A DNA stretch of 38,233 nt, taken from assembly GCA_026713545.1 (NCBI GenBank), contig JAPOOG010000155.1:1-38233 (forward strand), in the 5' to 3' direction. Every line of letters begins with the position of its first letter. Position 1 is the stretch's first letter. This document shows, piece by piece, positions 25,516 to 33,433 of this stretch. The DNA comes from Bryobacterales bacterium. Its GTDB lineage: Bacteria > Acidobacteriota > Terriglobia > Bryobacterales > UBA6623. The notes below the pieces were generated by a model. The model made no database searches. It was not told the DNA's origin and saw only the letters and a program-made list of their open reading frames with translations. Made by a program: the position numbers and the translations under genes.

Positions 25516-26193
25516 ATGACCTGCCATGCAATACGAAAACAGATAGGGAGATATCTCGACGCAGACCTTGGCTTTCTGAGCCGCTGGTTGCTGCGGCGGC
25601 ACCTCCTGATTTGCCCGGCGTGCTTTGATGACTACGAGGAGCGCGGCGGACTCGGAGACCTCCGGAACGAATTGCACGCAGTTCCCTTTCCTCTCAGCGT
25701 GCGGGCAAGCGTGCTTGTTGCGGTTTCCCACAGGTTGAACGCTCAGCCGTGGGAGCGTCTGAGAAATCAAGTCGAGAACTTTTTGCGCCCCCGGGCCGTC
25801 TCGGCCGCGGGCGGCGTGCTTGCGGCCGTGATGCTTTTCCTGGGGTTGTGTTCCGACATCGTTTTCATTCGGAATCCCTTCACGGAAGACGTGCCCCTTA
25901 CCTATATGACGAAGGCATGGATCAGCGAGCCCAGCCTGGCCGAGATTCCCGGACCCGTGCTCGAAGAGGATGTTACAGTCGAGGCGTTCATCGACCGCGA
26001 GGGCCGTGTCTATCACGTTCGTATGTTGGAGATGCCCCAAAATACGCCCGATGCCGAGATGAAGATCAGGTCTCAGGTACGAAATATCTTGCTGACTTCC
26101 AAGTTTGACCCGGCGACCCGGTTCGGCAAGCCTGTGTTTGGCCGCGTCCTCGTGGCATTTCGTTCGGTGATTCGCGAGACGGTCTACGGATAG
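25516..26193 (+). CDS. Putative transmembrane zinc-finger anti-sigma factor with TonB-C-like tail
   Basis: A 225-aa single-pass membrane protein. Residues 1-40 have Cys3 and an HLLICPAC motif (HxxxCxxC), the signature of zinc-binding anti-sigma domains that hold ECF sigma factors inactive at the membrane. One transmembrane helix follows (AAGGVLAAVMLFLGLC). The periplasmic part (VEAFIDREGRVYHVRMLEMP, then VRNILLTSKFDPATRFGKPV) resembles the TonB C-terminal fold. A GTGAGGAT ribosome-binding site lies just before ATG 25516, 4 nt after the sigma stop, so the pair is co-translated. Anti-sigma with a TonB-C-like sensor is an uncommon combination. Releasing the sigma factor would need a signal through this tail; that is inference. 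Confidence 0.75.
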   Translation: MTCHAIRKQIGRYLDADLGFLSRWLLRRHLLICPACFDDYEERGGLGDLRNELHAVPFPLSVRASVLVAVSHRLNAQPWERLRNQVENFLRPRAVSAAGGVLAAVMLFLGLCSDIVFIRNPFTEDVPLTYMTKAWISEPSLAEIPGPVLEEDVTVEAFIDREGRVYHVRMLEMPQNTPDAEMKIRSQVRNILLTSKFDPATRFGKPVFGRVLVAFRSVIRETVYG

Positions 26194-26569
26194 AGCATTT
26201 TTCGCCACAGCAGCCGCACGCCTCGGTCCGCAGCGGGGTCTCATCTGAGCCTGCGGCGGCCCGGGAGCCTTCTCGATTTCAATGCTGCCGGACGGTGAAT
26301 GCCTGCCGCTTTCATCGTGCCGACAGCGCTGAGTACAACTGACGATTCTCAACCGGCATGCTACATTGAGGGCGTATTCGGTTCGGGCTCGTTCGCGAGC
26401 GAGTTGGGGTGCGCGGATAACTTGCTCCTACCGATCATAGGACGCATCAAGGGAGGGGTGAAGTGATTCTTCATACCAGCCCGGCGTCCCGAGAGTAAAC
26501 CGGCACCTAACGAGCCACGTCACATAAATGATCGTGTGTAGCGGTTTCACTCCAGGAGCAACCTTGACC
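26194..26569. other. Intergenic region without a recognised gene
   Basis: 376 bp between the anti-sigma and methyltransferase genes. No open frame has protein-like composition. A 5-bp stem with a TTCG loop (26387-26400) has no T-tract, and no good promoter stands out. It may hold the methyltransferase promoter, but I cannot point to it. Confidence 0.5.
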
Positions 26570-27133
26570 ATGAAGGCTTGGTTTCCCGTGCGATTCGCTT
26601 CGGCATTGCTTCTTGTCTGCATTGTCCCCGCTGTCTTGGCCCAAGGCCCAGGTTTCGGCGTGAATCGGCTCGCTCCGTACGTGCCCTCTCCGCCGCCGGT
26701 TGTCGAGCGGATGTTGACCTTGGCCGATGTCACCGAGCAGGATACCGTCTATGATCTGGGCTCGGGAGACGGCCGCATCGTTATCATGGCGGCACGGCAG
26801 TTCGGCGCCCAGGCCGTGGGCGTCGAGATTGACGAGAAGTTGGTTGATCAGGCACGCGCTCGGATCAAGGAACTCGAGTTGGATGATCGTGCCCGGATCC
26901 TGCAGCAGGACCTGATGCAAGTAGACCTTTCACCCGCCTCTGTCGTGACGCTCTACCTGCTGTGGACCTCGAACAAGAAACTCCGGCCCAACCTTGAGCA
27001 AGGCCTGCATGAGGGTGCGCGCGTGGTTTCGCACGATTTTCGCATCGAGGGCTGGAAACCGGTCAAAACCGAGAAGCTGACAGGGCAGGGAAGAGATCAT
27101 ACGATCTACCTCTACGAGATCGGTAAGCACTAG
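26570..27133 (+). CDS. Membrane-associated class I SAM-dependent methyltransferase
   Basis: A 187-aa Rossmann-fold methyltransferase. The N-terminus (VRFASALLLVCIVPAVLAQ) looks like a signal peptide or membrane anchor. The SAM-binding motif I is VYDLGSGDGRIVIMAA, with the acidic end of strand 2 in AVGVEIDEKLV and a QQDLMQVDL motif. The VYDLGSGDGRIVI form and short length resemble the FAM173/ATPSCKMT-type lysine methyltransferases, whose members carry a hydrophobic N-terminal segment. The protein may therefore be membrane-anchored with its active site in the cytosol. If it is truly exported, it would lack SAM. ATG 26570 is chosen because it starts the hydrophobic segment; AGGAG lies about 12 nt upstream. 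Confidence 0.8.
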   Translation: MKAWFPVRFASALLLVCIVPAVLAQGPGFGVNRLAPYVPSPPPVVERMLTLADVTEQDTVYDLGSGDGRIVIMAARQFGAQAVGVEIDEKLVDQARARIKELELDDRARILQQDLMQVDLSPASVVTLYLLWTSNKKLRPNLEQGLHEGARVVSHDFRIEGWKPVKTEKLTGQGRDHTIYLYEIGKH

Positions 27134-27314
27134 CCTGCATTCGGCCTGGAATACTCTTCGATCTGTTTCGCCAGGCATTCGAGTCGGGATCACTGGCGGC
27201 GCTTTCAAGCGTTCCGGTGCCGGCGGCTTCGATCCGGCCCCACCCTTTTATGCCGGGACGTCGCAACCGCTGGATGACTGCGGGGAGAGACACCCGGGAG
27301 CACGCAGCGCCCCC

Positions 27315-28616
27315 TTACTCCACCTTCAACGCCACCATCGTCATGTCATCCGTCTGAGGCGCTCCGCCTGAGTGCTGCCTGACGGCTTCGAACGACCGCT
27401 CGATCACTTCCTCCGGAGATAATTCCAAATCGCGAGCCGCCGTGACTACTTCCAATAAGCGTTCTTCGCCGAACTCCTCGAAGCGGCGGTTCATCGCCTC
27501 CGAGAAGCCGTCGGAGTAGATCACAAGCAGATCGCCCGAGTGGAGATCCAGCTTCGCCTCCTGATACGGGATCGATGCAAGGATGCTCAACACCGGTCCA
27601 CCCACATCAAGGGGCTGTGCTTGCTTGTCGGAGAGCAGAATCGGCGGATTGTGTCCGGCATTGGTGTAGTGGAGACGGCGGCCGTCCGGATCCAGCAGGG
27701 CGAAGAACAGTGTGACGAACTTGTCGGAGTCGGTGATTTGATACAGCAGCTTGTTCGATCGCTCGATGCACCGGGCGGCGGACGACTCGACGAGTGTCTG
27801 TCCACGCACCGTGGCTTGCGTGCAGGCCATCAACAGCGCTGCCGGCATGCCTTTGCCCGAGACATCGCCCAAGCAGATCGCATAGCGGTCCCCTGCCGGA
27901 TAGTAGTCGTAGTAGTCGCCGCCCACGTTGCGGGCGGCGAGCGAACGTCCCGCGATCCGGAAGCCGGGAATCGCCGGCGGTTTTGTCGGCAGCAGCTTGT
28001 TCTGAATGTCGTGGGCCATCTTCAGTTCTTGCTGCATGAGCTGAAGCGCCTTTTCCTCCTCGCCGAGACGCGCGTTCTCGATCACTTGCGCTGACTGAGC
28101 CGCAATGATCGCGAGAAGGCGTTGATCACTCTCGGTGAAACCCTCTTTTCCTCGTTTGTTGAACACGCTGAGGGCACCGATCAAACGGCCTTTGAGTCGC
28201 AGAGGAACGCACAGCAGCGAGTGAACGAAGCCGTCAGTCTGCCGTGTGGGGGCTCGAAAACGATCATCCGTTGCAACGTCGTTGATGACGAGCGGCGCCT
28301 GGTTCTTGATGATCCAACCGACGACCTGATCACTCAGTCGAAAGGGATTTCTCTGCATGTCCGTCTCGACTTTGCGAACCATCGTGCGCAAAGCGGCGGC
28401 TTCGTCCGGGCCGCTCAACATGAGAACGGCCGCCTGCTCGACACGCAGGTGCTTGACGCACTTCCGGACCACCAGATCGATGACTGCGTCCAGCGACGAG
28501 GCCGAGGATACCGCGGTCGCGACCTCATTGAGAATCGACAACTCCTCGACAGCTCGCCGCAGTCCTGCATTTTCCGCTTCGAGGCGATCCAGCCTGGCTT
28601 GATGATCGTCGGACAT
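27315..28616 (-). CDS. GAF-SpoIIE (PP2C-type) serine phosphatase
   Basis: A 433-aa cytoplasmic phosphatase of the RsbU/SpoIIE type. A coiled-coil N-terminus (RLEAENAGLRRAVEELSILNE) leads into a GAF sensor domain (~residues 35-180, including VLMLSGPDEAAALR and PLVINDVATDDRF), a second helix (KALQLMQQELKMAHDIQNKLLP), then the PP2C domain. Metal-binding and catalytic aspartates are visible in VGGDYYDYY, CLGDVSGKGM, VIYSDGFSEAMN and QTDDMTMV. Such enzymes usually dephosphorylate anti-sigma factor antagonists in partner-switching cascades. No antagonist gene is adjacent, so its target is elsewhere. The promoter region is shared with a MITE-like element. Confidence 0.93.
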   Translation of the reverse strand: MSDDHQARLDRLEAENAGLRRAVEELSILNEVATAVSSASSLDAVIDLVVRKCVKHLRVEQAAVLMLSGPDEAAALRTMVRKVETDMQRNPFRLSDQVVGWIIKNQAPLVINDVATDDRFRAPTRQTDGFVHSLLCVPLRLKGRLIGALSVFNKRGKEGFTESDQRLLAIIAAQSAQVIENARLGEEEKALQLMQQELKMAHDIQNKLLPTKPPAIPGFRIAGRSLAARNVGGDYYDYYPAGDRYAICLGDVSGKGMPAALLMACTQATVRGQTLVESSAARCIERSNKLLYQITDSDKFVTLFFALLDPDGRRLHYTNAGHNPPILLSDKQAQPLDVGGPVLSILASIPYQEAKLDLHSGDLLVIYSDGFSEAMNRRFEEFGEERLLEVVTAARDLELSPEEVIERSFEAVRQHSGGAPQTDDMTMVALKVE

Positions 28617-28676
28617 TTTCGGGCTAGTGCGGAGCTAAGGTACCACCGATCGCCATGAATCTCACTGGCCCCTTAG

Positions 28677-28808
28677 ACTGCATATCTGACCACCTGTCGG
28701 GGACAGCCCGCGATACGATCGCCATGACTTCGTTGAGCTTGCTTGCCGTGCTCGATGTACTGCCAAGTACACCTTCGCCAAGCCTGGCCACGTGGTGAGA
28801 CATGCAGG
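28677..28808 (+). mobile_element. MITE-like palindromic element, copy 2 (132 bp, shortened)
   Basis: Imperfect inverted ends: ACTGCATATCTGACCAC at the left and GTGGTGAGACATGCAGG at the right. The interior shares GACTTCGTTG-like and CTTGCTTGCCGTGCTCGATG blocks with the third copy, in the same orientation, and the TGTAC-N6-GTACA palindrome is conserved (here with TGCCAA). Compared with the other copies, about 45 bp are missing from the right half, from the segment containing CGTCCTGACGGCCCTCTCAC. It lies between the phosphatase start and the end of the small minus-strand gene. More degenerate than copies 1 and 3. Confidence 0.7.
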
Positions 28809-28939
28809 CTAGCGGCCTCACTATTGGGAAGTCAATCGGAAGCAGGCTTTCGCGAAGTTAGAAACGGTCTCTCCGGTGCAAACATTCAAACCCTGACACC
28901 TTCAGAGAAAACGATAGGGCCGTGTCGTTATGCCAGATC

Positions 28940-28957
28940 ATCGGGTTCCTGCCCGAT
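28940..28957 (-). terminator. Weak hairpin after the small cysteine-rich gene
   Basis: A perfect 6-bp stem ATCGGG/CCCGAT with a 6-nt loop, 20 nt past the stop of the minus-strand gene. No T-tract follows, so it would not be a classic intrinsic terminator; it may protect the 3' end or be incidental. Confidence 0.25.
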
Positions 28958-28976
28958 CGAGTATCGGTCTAGTGCA

Positions 28977-29267
28977 TCAGAAGGCCAGGGTGCCCGTGCG
29001 GGGGACTTCTTCATCGTTCGGCAGATACAGGGTTTGGCAGCGCTCGCAACGATAAACTTCGTTGCCGGCCTCCAACGTCCCTTGCACTTCCCCGTGAAAC
29101 TCATACCAACGCTTGAGGTGGCCTGCGCAGATCTTCTTCTTCAGAGGCTCGTTGCAGGCTCGCTGACGGAGCTTTCTCTTCTTTACCTTCGTCCCGTCGG
29201 GGAGAGTGGAAATCAGATTCGGATCAGTGGGGGCAACGACCTCGGTCGTTGTTTCAGCTTCGGGCAT
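28977..29267 (-). CDS. Small cysteine-rich protein, possible zinc ribbon
   Basis: A 96-aa protein that I do not recognise as a named family. Cysteines are spaced as a C-x8-C pair (RACNEPLKKKICAGH) and a C-x2-C pair (YRCERCQTLYLP), as in zinc-ribbon folds. The lysine/arginine-rich stretch VKKRKLRQR near residue 30 could bind nucleic acid or an acidic partner. ATG 29267 begins the Met-Pro-Glu-Ala N-terminus; a longer frame upstream would run into the shared promoter. It is divergent from the MoxR-like gene, with about 144 bp and a perfect inverted repeat between them, so it could belong to the same unit as the ATPase and its large partner. Confidence 0.6.
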   Translation of the reverse strand: MPEAETTTEVVAPTDPNLISTLPDGTKVKKRKLRQRACNEPLKKKICAGHLKRWYEFHGEVQGTLEAGNEVYRCERCQTLYLPNDEEVPRTGTLAF

Positions 29268-29362
29268 GAGTCTGCGTCGCGCGGGCGAAATCGAGTATAT
29301 CAAACATCGGTTCAGGCTCGGCCACCGCTTCTCGGGCAAGCCGCCGTGCAGGTCCATCCGCA

Positions 29363-29396
29363 GTTGCGGCCTGTCCGGTCACACACGGTCCGCAAC
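29363..29396. promoter_or_regulatory. Inverted repeat between divergent genes, possible operator
   Basis: A perfect 7-bp inverted repeat GTTGCGG (29363-29369) and CCGCAAC (29390-29396) with a 20-nt spacer, in the gap between the cysteine-rich gene and the MoxR-like gene and only 15 nt before ATG 29412. It could be an operator or an RNA hairpin limiting ribosome access. No regulator is identified. Confidence 0.35.
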
Positions 29397-29411
29397 GATA
29401 GAATAGTCAGC

Positions 29412-30263
29412 ATGAGTTCCGCCTACTCCAGCTCCGGCCGCACCGTCGACGTGGAAGGCGTGACTCTATATCTCGCCCATCCTGATGAGATTCCTGTCAG
29501 ATGGGTCGGCCAGGAGGAAATGGTCCGCCAGCTTCAGGCGGCTTGGCTCACCATCCACGAGCACGACGTACCCATGACGCCGCGGCTGCTCGGCAAGCCC
29601 GGCGTAGGGAAGACGACCCTCGCCTACGCCACGGCCAAGAAGATGAGCCGCGACGTCTATATCATGCAGGCGACGCTCGACACCCGCCCGGAAGACCTGC
29701 TGATCACGCCGGTCATCGAAGGCGAAGGCCGTCTTCGCTATGTCGCCTCGCCGCTCGTGACAGCCATGATCCGAGGCGGCGTCTGCATTCTCGACGAAGG
29801 CAACCGCATGAGCGAAAAAAGCTGGGCATCGCTCGCGCCCCTGCTCGATAATCGCCGCTACGTCGAATCCATCGTTGCCGGCATCAAGATTCATGCTCAT
29901 CGCGGCTTCCGCATGGCCGCCACGATGAACGATGATGCCTCCACGTTCGAGCTGCCCGAATACATCCACTCCCGTCTGCAACCGCAGATCATGGTCGATT
30001 TCCCCGAGCGGGATGAAGAGAAGGCCATCCTCACCGAGAACCTGCCCTTTGCCGATGATGCGGTCCTCGACTACGTTACGGACTTCCTCCAGGCGGCCCA
30101 CGTCGCCGACGAACGGTACACCTCCCGCGACGGCATCAACATCGGCCGCTTCGCCATGAAGCTCCGGTCCTCCGGCAACGGCGCCACCCAGGACAAGTGT
30201 CTGCACATCGCGATCCTGCAGACACTGGGGCAAGAGGCGCTCCGCTATGTCCCCGGCAAGTGA
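29412..30263 (+). CDS. MoxR-like AAA+ ATPase
   Basis: A 283-aa ATPase of the MoxR/CbbQ/DnaA-clade type, which remodels protein partners using ATP. Walker A is GKPGVGKTT (Gly61-Thr69), and Walker B is GGVCILDEGNR (Asp128, Glu129), followed by the AATMNDD sensor-1-like region and SRLQPQIMVDFPERDEEKAIL with an arginine-finger candidate. The start is ATG 29412, beginning at MSSAYSSSGRTVDVEG; a much longer frame upstream crosses a repeat and is rejected. MoxR proteins normally act with a VWA-domain protein. None is nearby; the 3' end overlaps the next gene by 17 nt, pointing to that protein as the partner. Confidence 0.92.
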   Translation: MSSAYSSSGRTVDVEGVTLYLAHPDEIPVRWVGQEEMVRQLQAAWLTIHEHDVPMTPRLLGKPGVGKTTLAYATAKKMSRDVYIMQATLDTRPEDLLITPVIEGEGRLRYVASPLVTAMIRGGVCILDEGNRMSEKSWASLAPLLDNRRYVESIVAGIKIHAHRGFRMAATMNDDASTFELPEYIHSRLQPQIMVDFPERDEEKAILTENLPFADDAVLDYVTDFLQAAHVADERYTSRDGINIGRFAMKLRSSGNGATQDKCLHIAILQTLGQEALRYVPGK

Positions 30264-32163
30264 TCTCTCCGATCTGCGCCGCGGTCCCATACGCTACCTC
30301 CCGGTCGTGCCGGGCAAGCTTGAGTTCGCTTGCCACGTCCGCGAGCAGATCCTGAACGCAAAGCCGCAATTCGTCGCCCTCGACCTTCCCGTCACTCTCA
30401 CATCCTGCTACGAACGAGCCATCGAGCGGCTGCCTGAGCTTTCCGTCATCATCTACGACGACGAAGGAGCCGATCGGGCGGTCTTCGAAACGGTCGAGCC
30501 CGCCGACCCTTTTGTCGAGGCCCTGCGCACAGCGGGGGAGGTCGATGCCAAGACCGTTTTTCTCGACCCTGACGTAGCCGAGCCTTCCGTCTCGCTTGAT
30601 TCCTATCCTGATTCCTACGCCGTTGAACGCATCGGTTTTCCGCAGTACATCGCGTCTTATCGCAAGAGCTCCCGTAAGCGGACAGGCAGCCTCACTGTTC
30701 ACGCTGAAGCGCTGGCGTCACAACTCCAGGCCATCGACCTCGAAGCCGAAACGCTCGTCGTCGTGGCGCTGAAACTTCTCGACCCTCTGCTCGAGGCGAT
30801 GGAGCGCCCGCAGGCCCGCCCGCTGCGCAAGGTCAGGCGCAAGGGAGTTCGGCTGCTCAATCTCCACCCCGAATGCCTCACCGAGGTGCTCACCGAGATG
30901 CCGTTCCTGCAAAGCATCTACGAAGCACGGCGTCACGGCCGGCCGCCGGCTCCCGACCAGCCGCCCATCGAAACGAAACAGGTGCGCGGCTTTTCCCTCA
31001 TCGGTGTTTCTGCCGAAGACCCGAAGCAAGGCGCCGTTTCCCGAGGTTCGCAAGATCCGCTCGACCGCCAGCGGCTTCACCTCCGCCTCTTCCGTGAAGC
31101 GCAACGCGTCTACGAAAAGAACACCGGCGAATCGGTTGCTCTGTGGCAGCGGCGGCTTTGGAGCCGCTACGCCCGCAATCTCGCCATGACACAGGGACAG
31201 CTCCTCGGCGGCCTGTTCGAGCTGACCGTCGCCGCCCAGTCCACCATCGACGACAACATGGCCTGGGAGATGTGGGAGATGGCCGGAGCCTATGCCCACC
31301 AGAAGACCGCGACCGATCTGATGACCGTCAAGCTCTCGGGTGAGCAGATGTTGCTTGACACCCGCCGCATTCGTATCCGCCGCCGCCTCCCTCGGAGGAA
31401 GGCCGGCATGCGCCCGACCGGCCTCAAGGGCCGCAAGGGCGAAAAGACGCCCGGTGAATGGCGCGAGCGGTGGACCGGCTTTTCGATCTGCTCCTATCCG
31501 CCCGAGGACCTCGTCATCGAAAACTACGGCCACTTCCTCAAGAAGAAAGGCAAGAGCATCCTTTCGGAAGAGCGCTCCCACACCGAGCCGTTCACCACCT
31601 CATTGCTCGACGGCATCGACCTGCGCGAAACGCTCCGCAACTGGCACAAGAAGAAGATCTACGTGCGCTCCTGGCAACGCGTCTCCGGCGAAGTCGGCGC
31701 GGTGGTGCTTATTTTCGACGAAGACCGAGACAATCGCTATTCCTATTGCAAGACCTGGCTCGGCGAGCATCAGAACGAATCGGACATGGCCTTTTACGCC
31801 ACCGACCCGTTCGAGAATATCGTCGGTCCCGGCATCGGCCGCGCCGAATACGGTGGGCTTCTCCTCAACCTTCCCTCTCGCCGCATGATGGAGGTCTGGA
31901 CTGACCCCGATTACCTGTTCGCCGAGTCCAAGCCGGAACTCCTGCTGCTCGCCGCGCTCGACTATTCAATCGAAAAGCTCGTCGTCTATGTTGCGGCGAA
32001 GCCGCCCCGCTCCATCTTCCGCAGCATTGCCGCCCGCATGGGTTTGAAGATCATCTACATCCCTATCGGCCAGCTCTCTCCCGTGGCCCTGAAGAAGATC
32101 AGGGTCATGCACGTCCTCGACGGACAGGACAAACGCGCTGTCGCCAAGGACTACATCTGGTGA
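30247..32163 (+). CDS. Unknown large MoxR-linked protein (638 aa), possible TraB/DUF5682-like N-terminus
   Basis: I do not recognise this family. No signal peptide or membrane segment is evident. Residues ~1-190 have the run PVVPGKLEFACHVREQIL, AKPQFVALDLP, DPFVEALRTAGEVDAKTVFLD and later AETLVVVALKLLDPLL. Their order resembles the TraB/PrgY/DUF5682 fold (a strand for 'parent is E/D', then a catalytic-looking acidic helix), and DUF5682 proteins occur next to MoxR ATPases in described ternary systems. The middle is basic (IRIRRRLPRRKAG, LKGRKGEKTPGEW). The C-terminal third is a folded domain with no family I can name (FSICSYPPEDLVIENYG, VVLIFDEDRDNRYSYCKTW, IGQLSPVALKKIRVMHVL). It starts at ATG 30247, inside the ATPase gene, with an AGAGG nearby. 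Confidence 0.7.
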   Translation: MSPASDLSDLRRGPIRYLPVVPGKLEFACHVREQILNAKPQFVALDLPVTLTSCYERAIERLPELSVIIYDDEGADRAVFETVEPADPFVEALRTAGEVDAKTVFLDPDVAEPSVSLDSYPDSYAVERIGFPQYIASYRKSSRKRTGSLTVHAEALASQLQAIDLEAETLVVVALKLLDPLLEAMERPQARPLRKVRRKGVRLLNLHPECLTEVLTEMPFLQSIYEARRHGRPPAPDQPPIETKQVRGFSLIGVSAEDPKQGAVSRGSQDPLDRQRLHLRLFREAQRVYEKNTGESVALWQRRLWSRYARNLAMTQGQLLGGLFELTVAAQSTIDDNMAWEMWEMAGAYAHQKTATDLMTVKLSGEQMLLDTRRIRIRRRLPRRKAGMRPTGLKGRKGEKTPGEWRERWTGFSICSYPPEDLVIENYGHFLKKKGKSILSEERSHTEPFTTSLLDGIDLRETLRNWHKKKIYVRSWQRVSGEVGAVVLIFDEDRDNRYSYCKTWLGEHQNESDMAFYATDPFENIVGPGIGRAEYGGLLLNLPSRRMMEVWTDPDYLFAESKPELLLLAALDYSIEKLVVYVAAKPPRSIFRSIAARMGLKIIYIPIGQLSPVALKKIRVMHVLDGQDKRAVAKDYIW

Positions 32164-32263
32164 CGGCTCAGGACCAACGAGGCGCGGACCGTCTAGATCC
32201 GCGTTCCGGCAACCTTGCTAGGATGAATCCGGGTCTTCTCCCTGCGTGCTCTTCCAGATCGAT

Positions 32264-33433
32264 ATGAGAGCCCTGTTCACGCCTGTCGCCCTGACGCTGA
32301 CCTTCGTCCCCGTCGCCTTCGCCGATCATCACGCCCAAGCGGCCCAGAACGTGATCGTTTACAAGCAGGCGGGCCGTTTTGGCGGCTGGCCGGCGAATCA
32401 CGGTATCTGGTCGTGGGGGGATGAAATCGTCGTCGGCTTCGAGGCCGGCCACTACAAGTACAGTGAACGCGGCCACGCGATCGACTACACGCGGCCCGCC
32501 GAACACCTCCTGGCGCGAAGCCTCGATGGCGGTGAGACCTGGTCCATCGAAAAGCCCGGGAGCCTGCTTCCGCCGCCGGGAACCAAGATGGCCAATGTCC
32601 CTACGGAACCTGGTGGGAAGCCTGCCGTCGACTGCCCCGCGGTCATCGACTTCACTCATCCGGATTTCGCCATGACCATCCGCATGGCGAGCCATCAGAA
32701 CGGGCCGTCCCGCTTCTACTACTCCTACGACCGCTGCAAGACCTGGAACGGACCCTTCAAGTTTCCTGAATTTGAAGAAGCCGGCGTGGCGGCGCGCACG
32801 GACTACCTGGTCAACGGCAAGCACGATCTGACCGCCTTCGTGACCGTGTCCAAGCCGAATGCCCGTGAGGGACGACCGGTGTGCGTCCGTACGCGGGACG
32901 GCGGCAGGAGTTGGCAGATGCTGGCCTATATCGGGCCGCAGCCGCCCGGGCGCGACTACGCCATCATGCCCGCTTCGGTGCGGCTGGCGAAAAACAGCAT
33001 CCTCACCGTATTCCGCCGGCGCCATTGGATCGAGGCTTGGCGTTCCGACGATGCCGGGCGCTGGTGGACCTTCAAGAACATCCCCGTGCCCGACACCGGC
33101 CGCGGCAATCCACCCAGCCTCACGAAACTCGAGGATGGCCGCCTGGCGCTCGTCTACGGTTATCGAGCCGAGCCCTACGGCATCCGCGCCAAGCTCAGCA
33201 GTGACAACGGCGAAACCTGGAGCGACCCTATCGTGCTGCGCGAAGACGGCGGCAATTGGGATTTGGGTTACCCTCGCACGGTGCAGCGGACCGACGGGAA
33301 GCTTGTGACCGTGTACTACTACAACAACGCGCCCAACGCCGAACGGTTCATCGGCGGCACGATCTGGGACCCCGGCAAGGGCCAAGGCCTGGCCCGGCAA
33401 GATATTCTTAGTTCGGAAGGAACCGCACCATGA
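32264..33433 (+). CDS. Exported BNR/sialidase-like beta-propeller protein
   Basis: A 389-aa secreted or periplasmic protein. ATG 32264 opens a signal peptide (ALFTPVALTLTFVPVAFA); GTG 32246 is possible but adds nothing. Three Asp-box/BNR motifs mark a six-bladed sialidase-like propeller: SLDGGETWS, TRDGGRSWQ and SDNGETWSD. Arginines in RFGGWPANH and RTVQRTDG could be part of a carboxylate-binding triad, but I cannot confirm a full active site. Members of this group act on sugars or bind them; true sialidase activity is uncertain. The stop overlaps the next start (ATGA), so the two are co-translated. Confidence 0.88.
   Translation: MRALFTPVALTLTFVPVAFADHHAQAAQNVIVYKQAGRFGGWPANHGIWSWGDEIVVGFEAGHYKYSERGHAIDYTRPAEHLLARSLDGGETWSIEKPGSLLPPPGTKMANVPTEPGGKPAVDCPAVIDFTHPDFAMTIRMASHQNGPSRFYYSYDRCKTWNGPFKFPEFEEAGVAARTDYLVNGKHDLTAFVTVSKPNAREGRPVCVRTRDGGRSWQMLAYIGPQPPGRDYAIMPASVRLAKNSILTVFRRRHWIEAWRSDDAGRWWTFKNIPVPDTGRGNPPSLTKLEDGRLALVYGYRAEPYGIRAKLSSDNGETWSDPIVLREDGGNWDLGYPRTVQRTDGKLVTVYYYNNAPNAERFIGGTIWDPGKGQGLARQDILSSEGTAP

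Larger units (their letters stand above)
28617..28976. other. Intergenic region carrying the MITE-like copy
   Basis: 360 bp between the phosphatase gene start and the small cysteine-rich gene. Apart from the MITE-like element and a weak hairpin at 28940-28957, I see no gene. The open frame that continues through it toward the MoxR gene has no plausible protein character. Confidence 0.5.

Noticed and set aside
26387..26400. GCTCG-TTCG-CGAGC hairpin as a terminator
   Set aside because: The stem is only 5 bp, no T-tract follows, and it lies ~190 nt past the anti-sigma gene.
28743..29411. N-terminal extension of the MoxR-like protein
   Set aside because: The extension begins in a MITE-like repeat and runs antisense through the cysteine-rich gene; the AAA+ fold is complete from ATG 29412.
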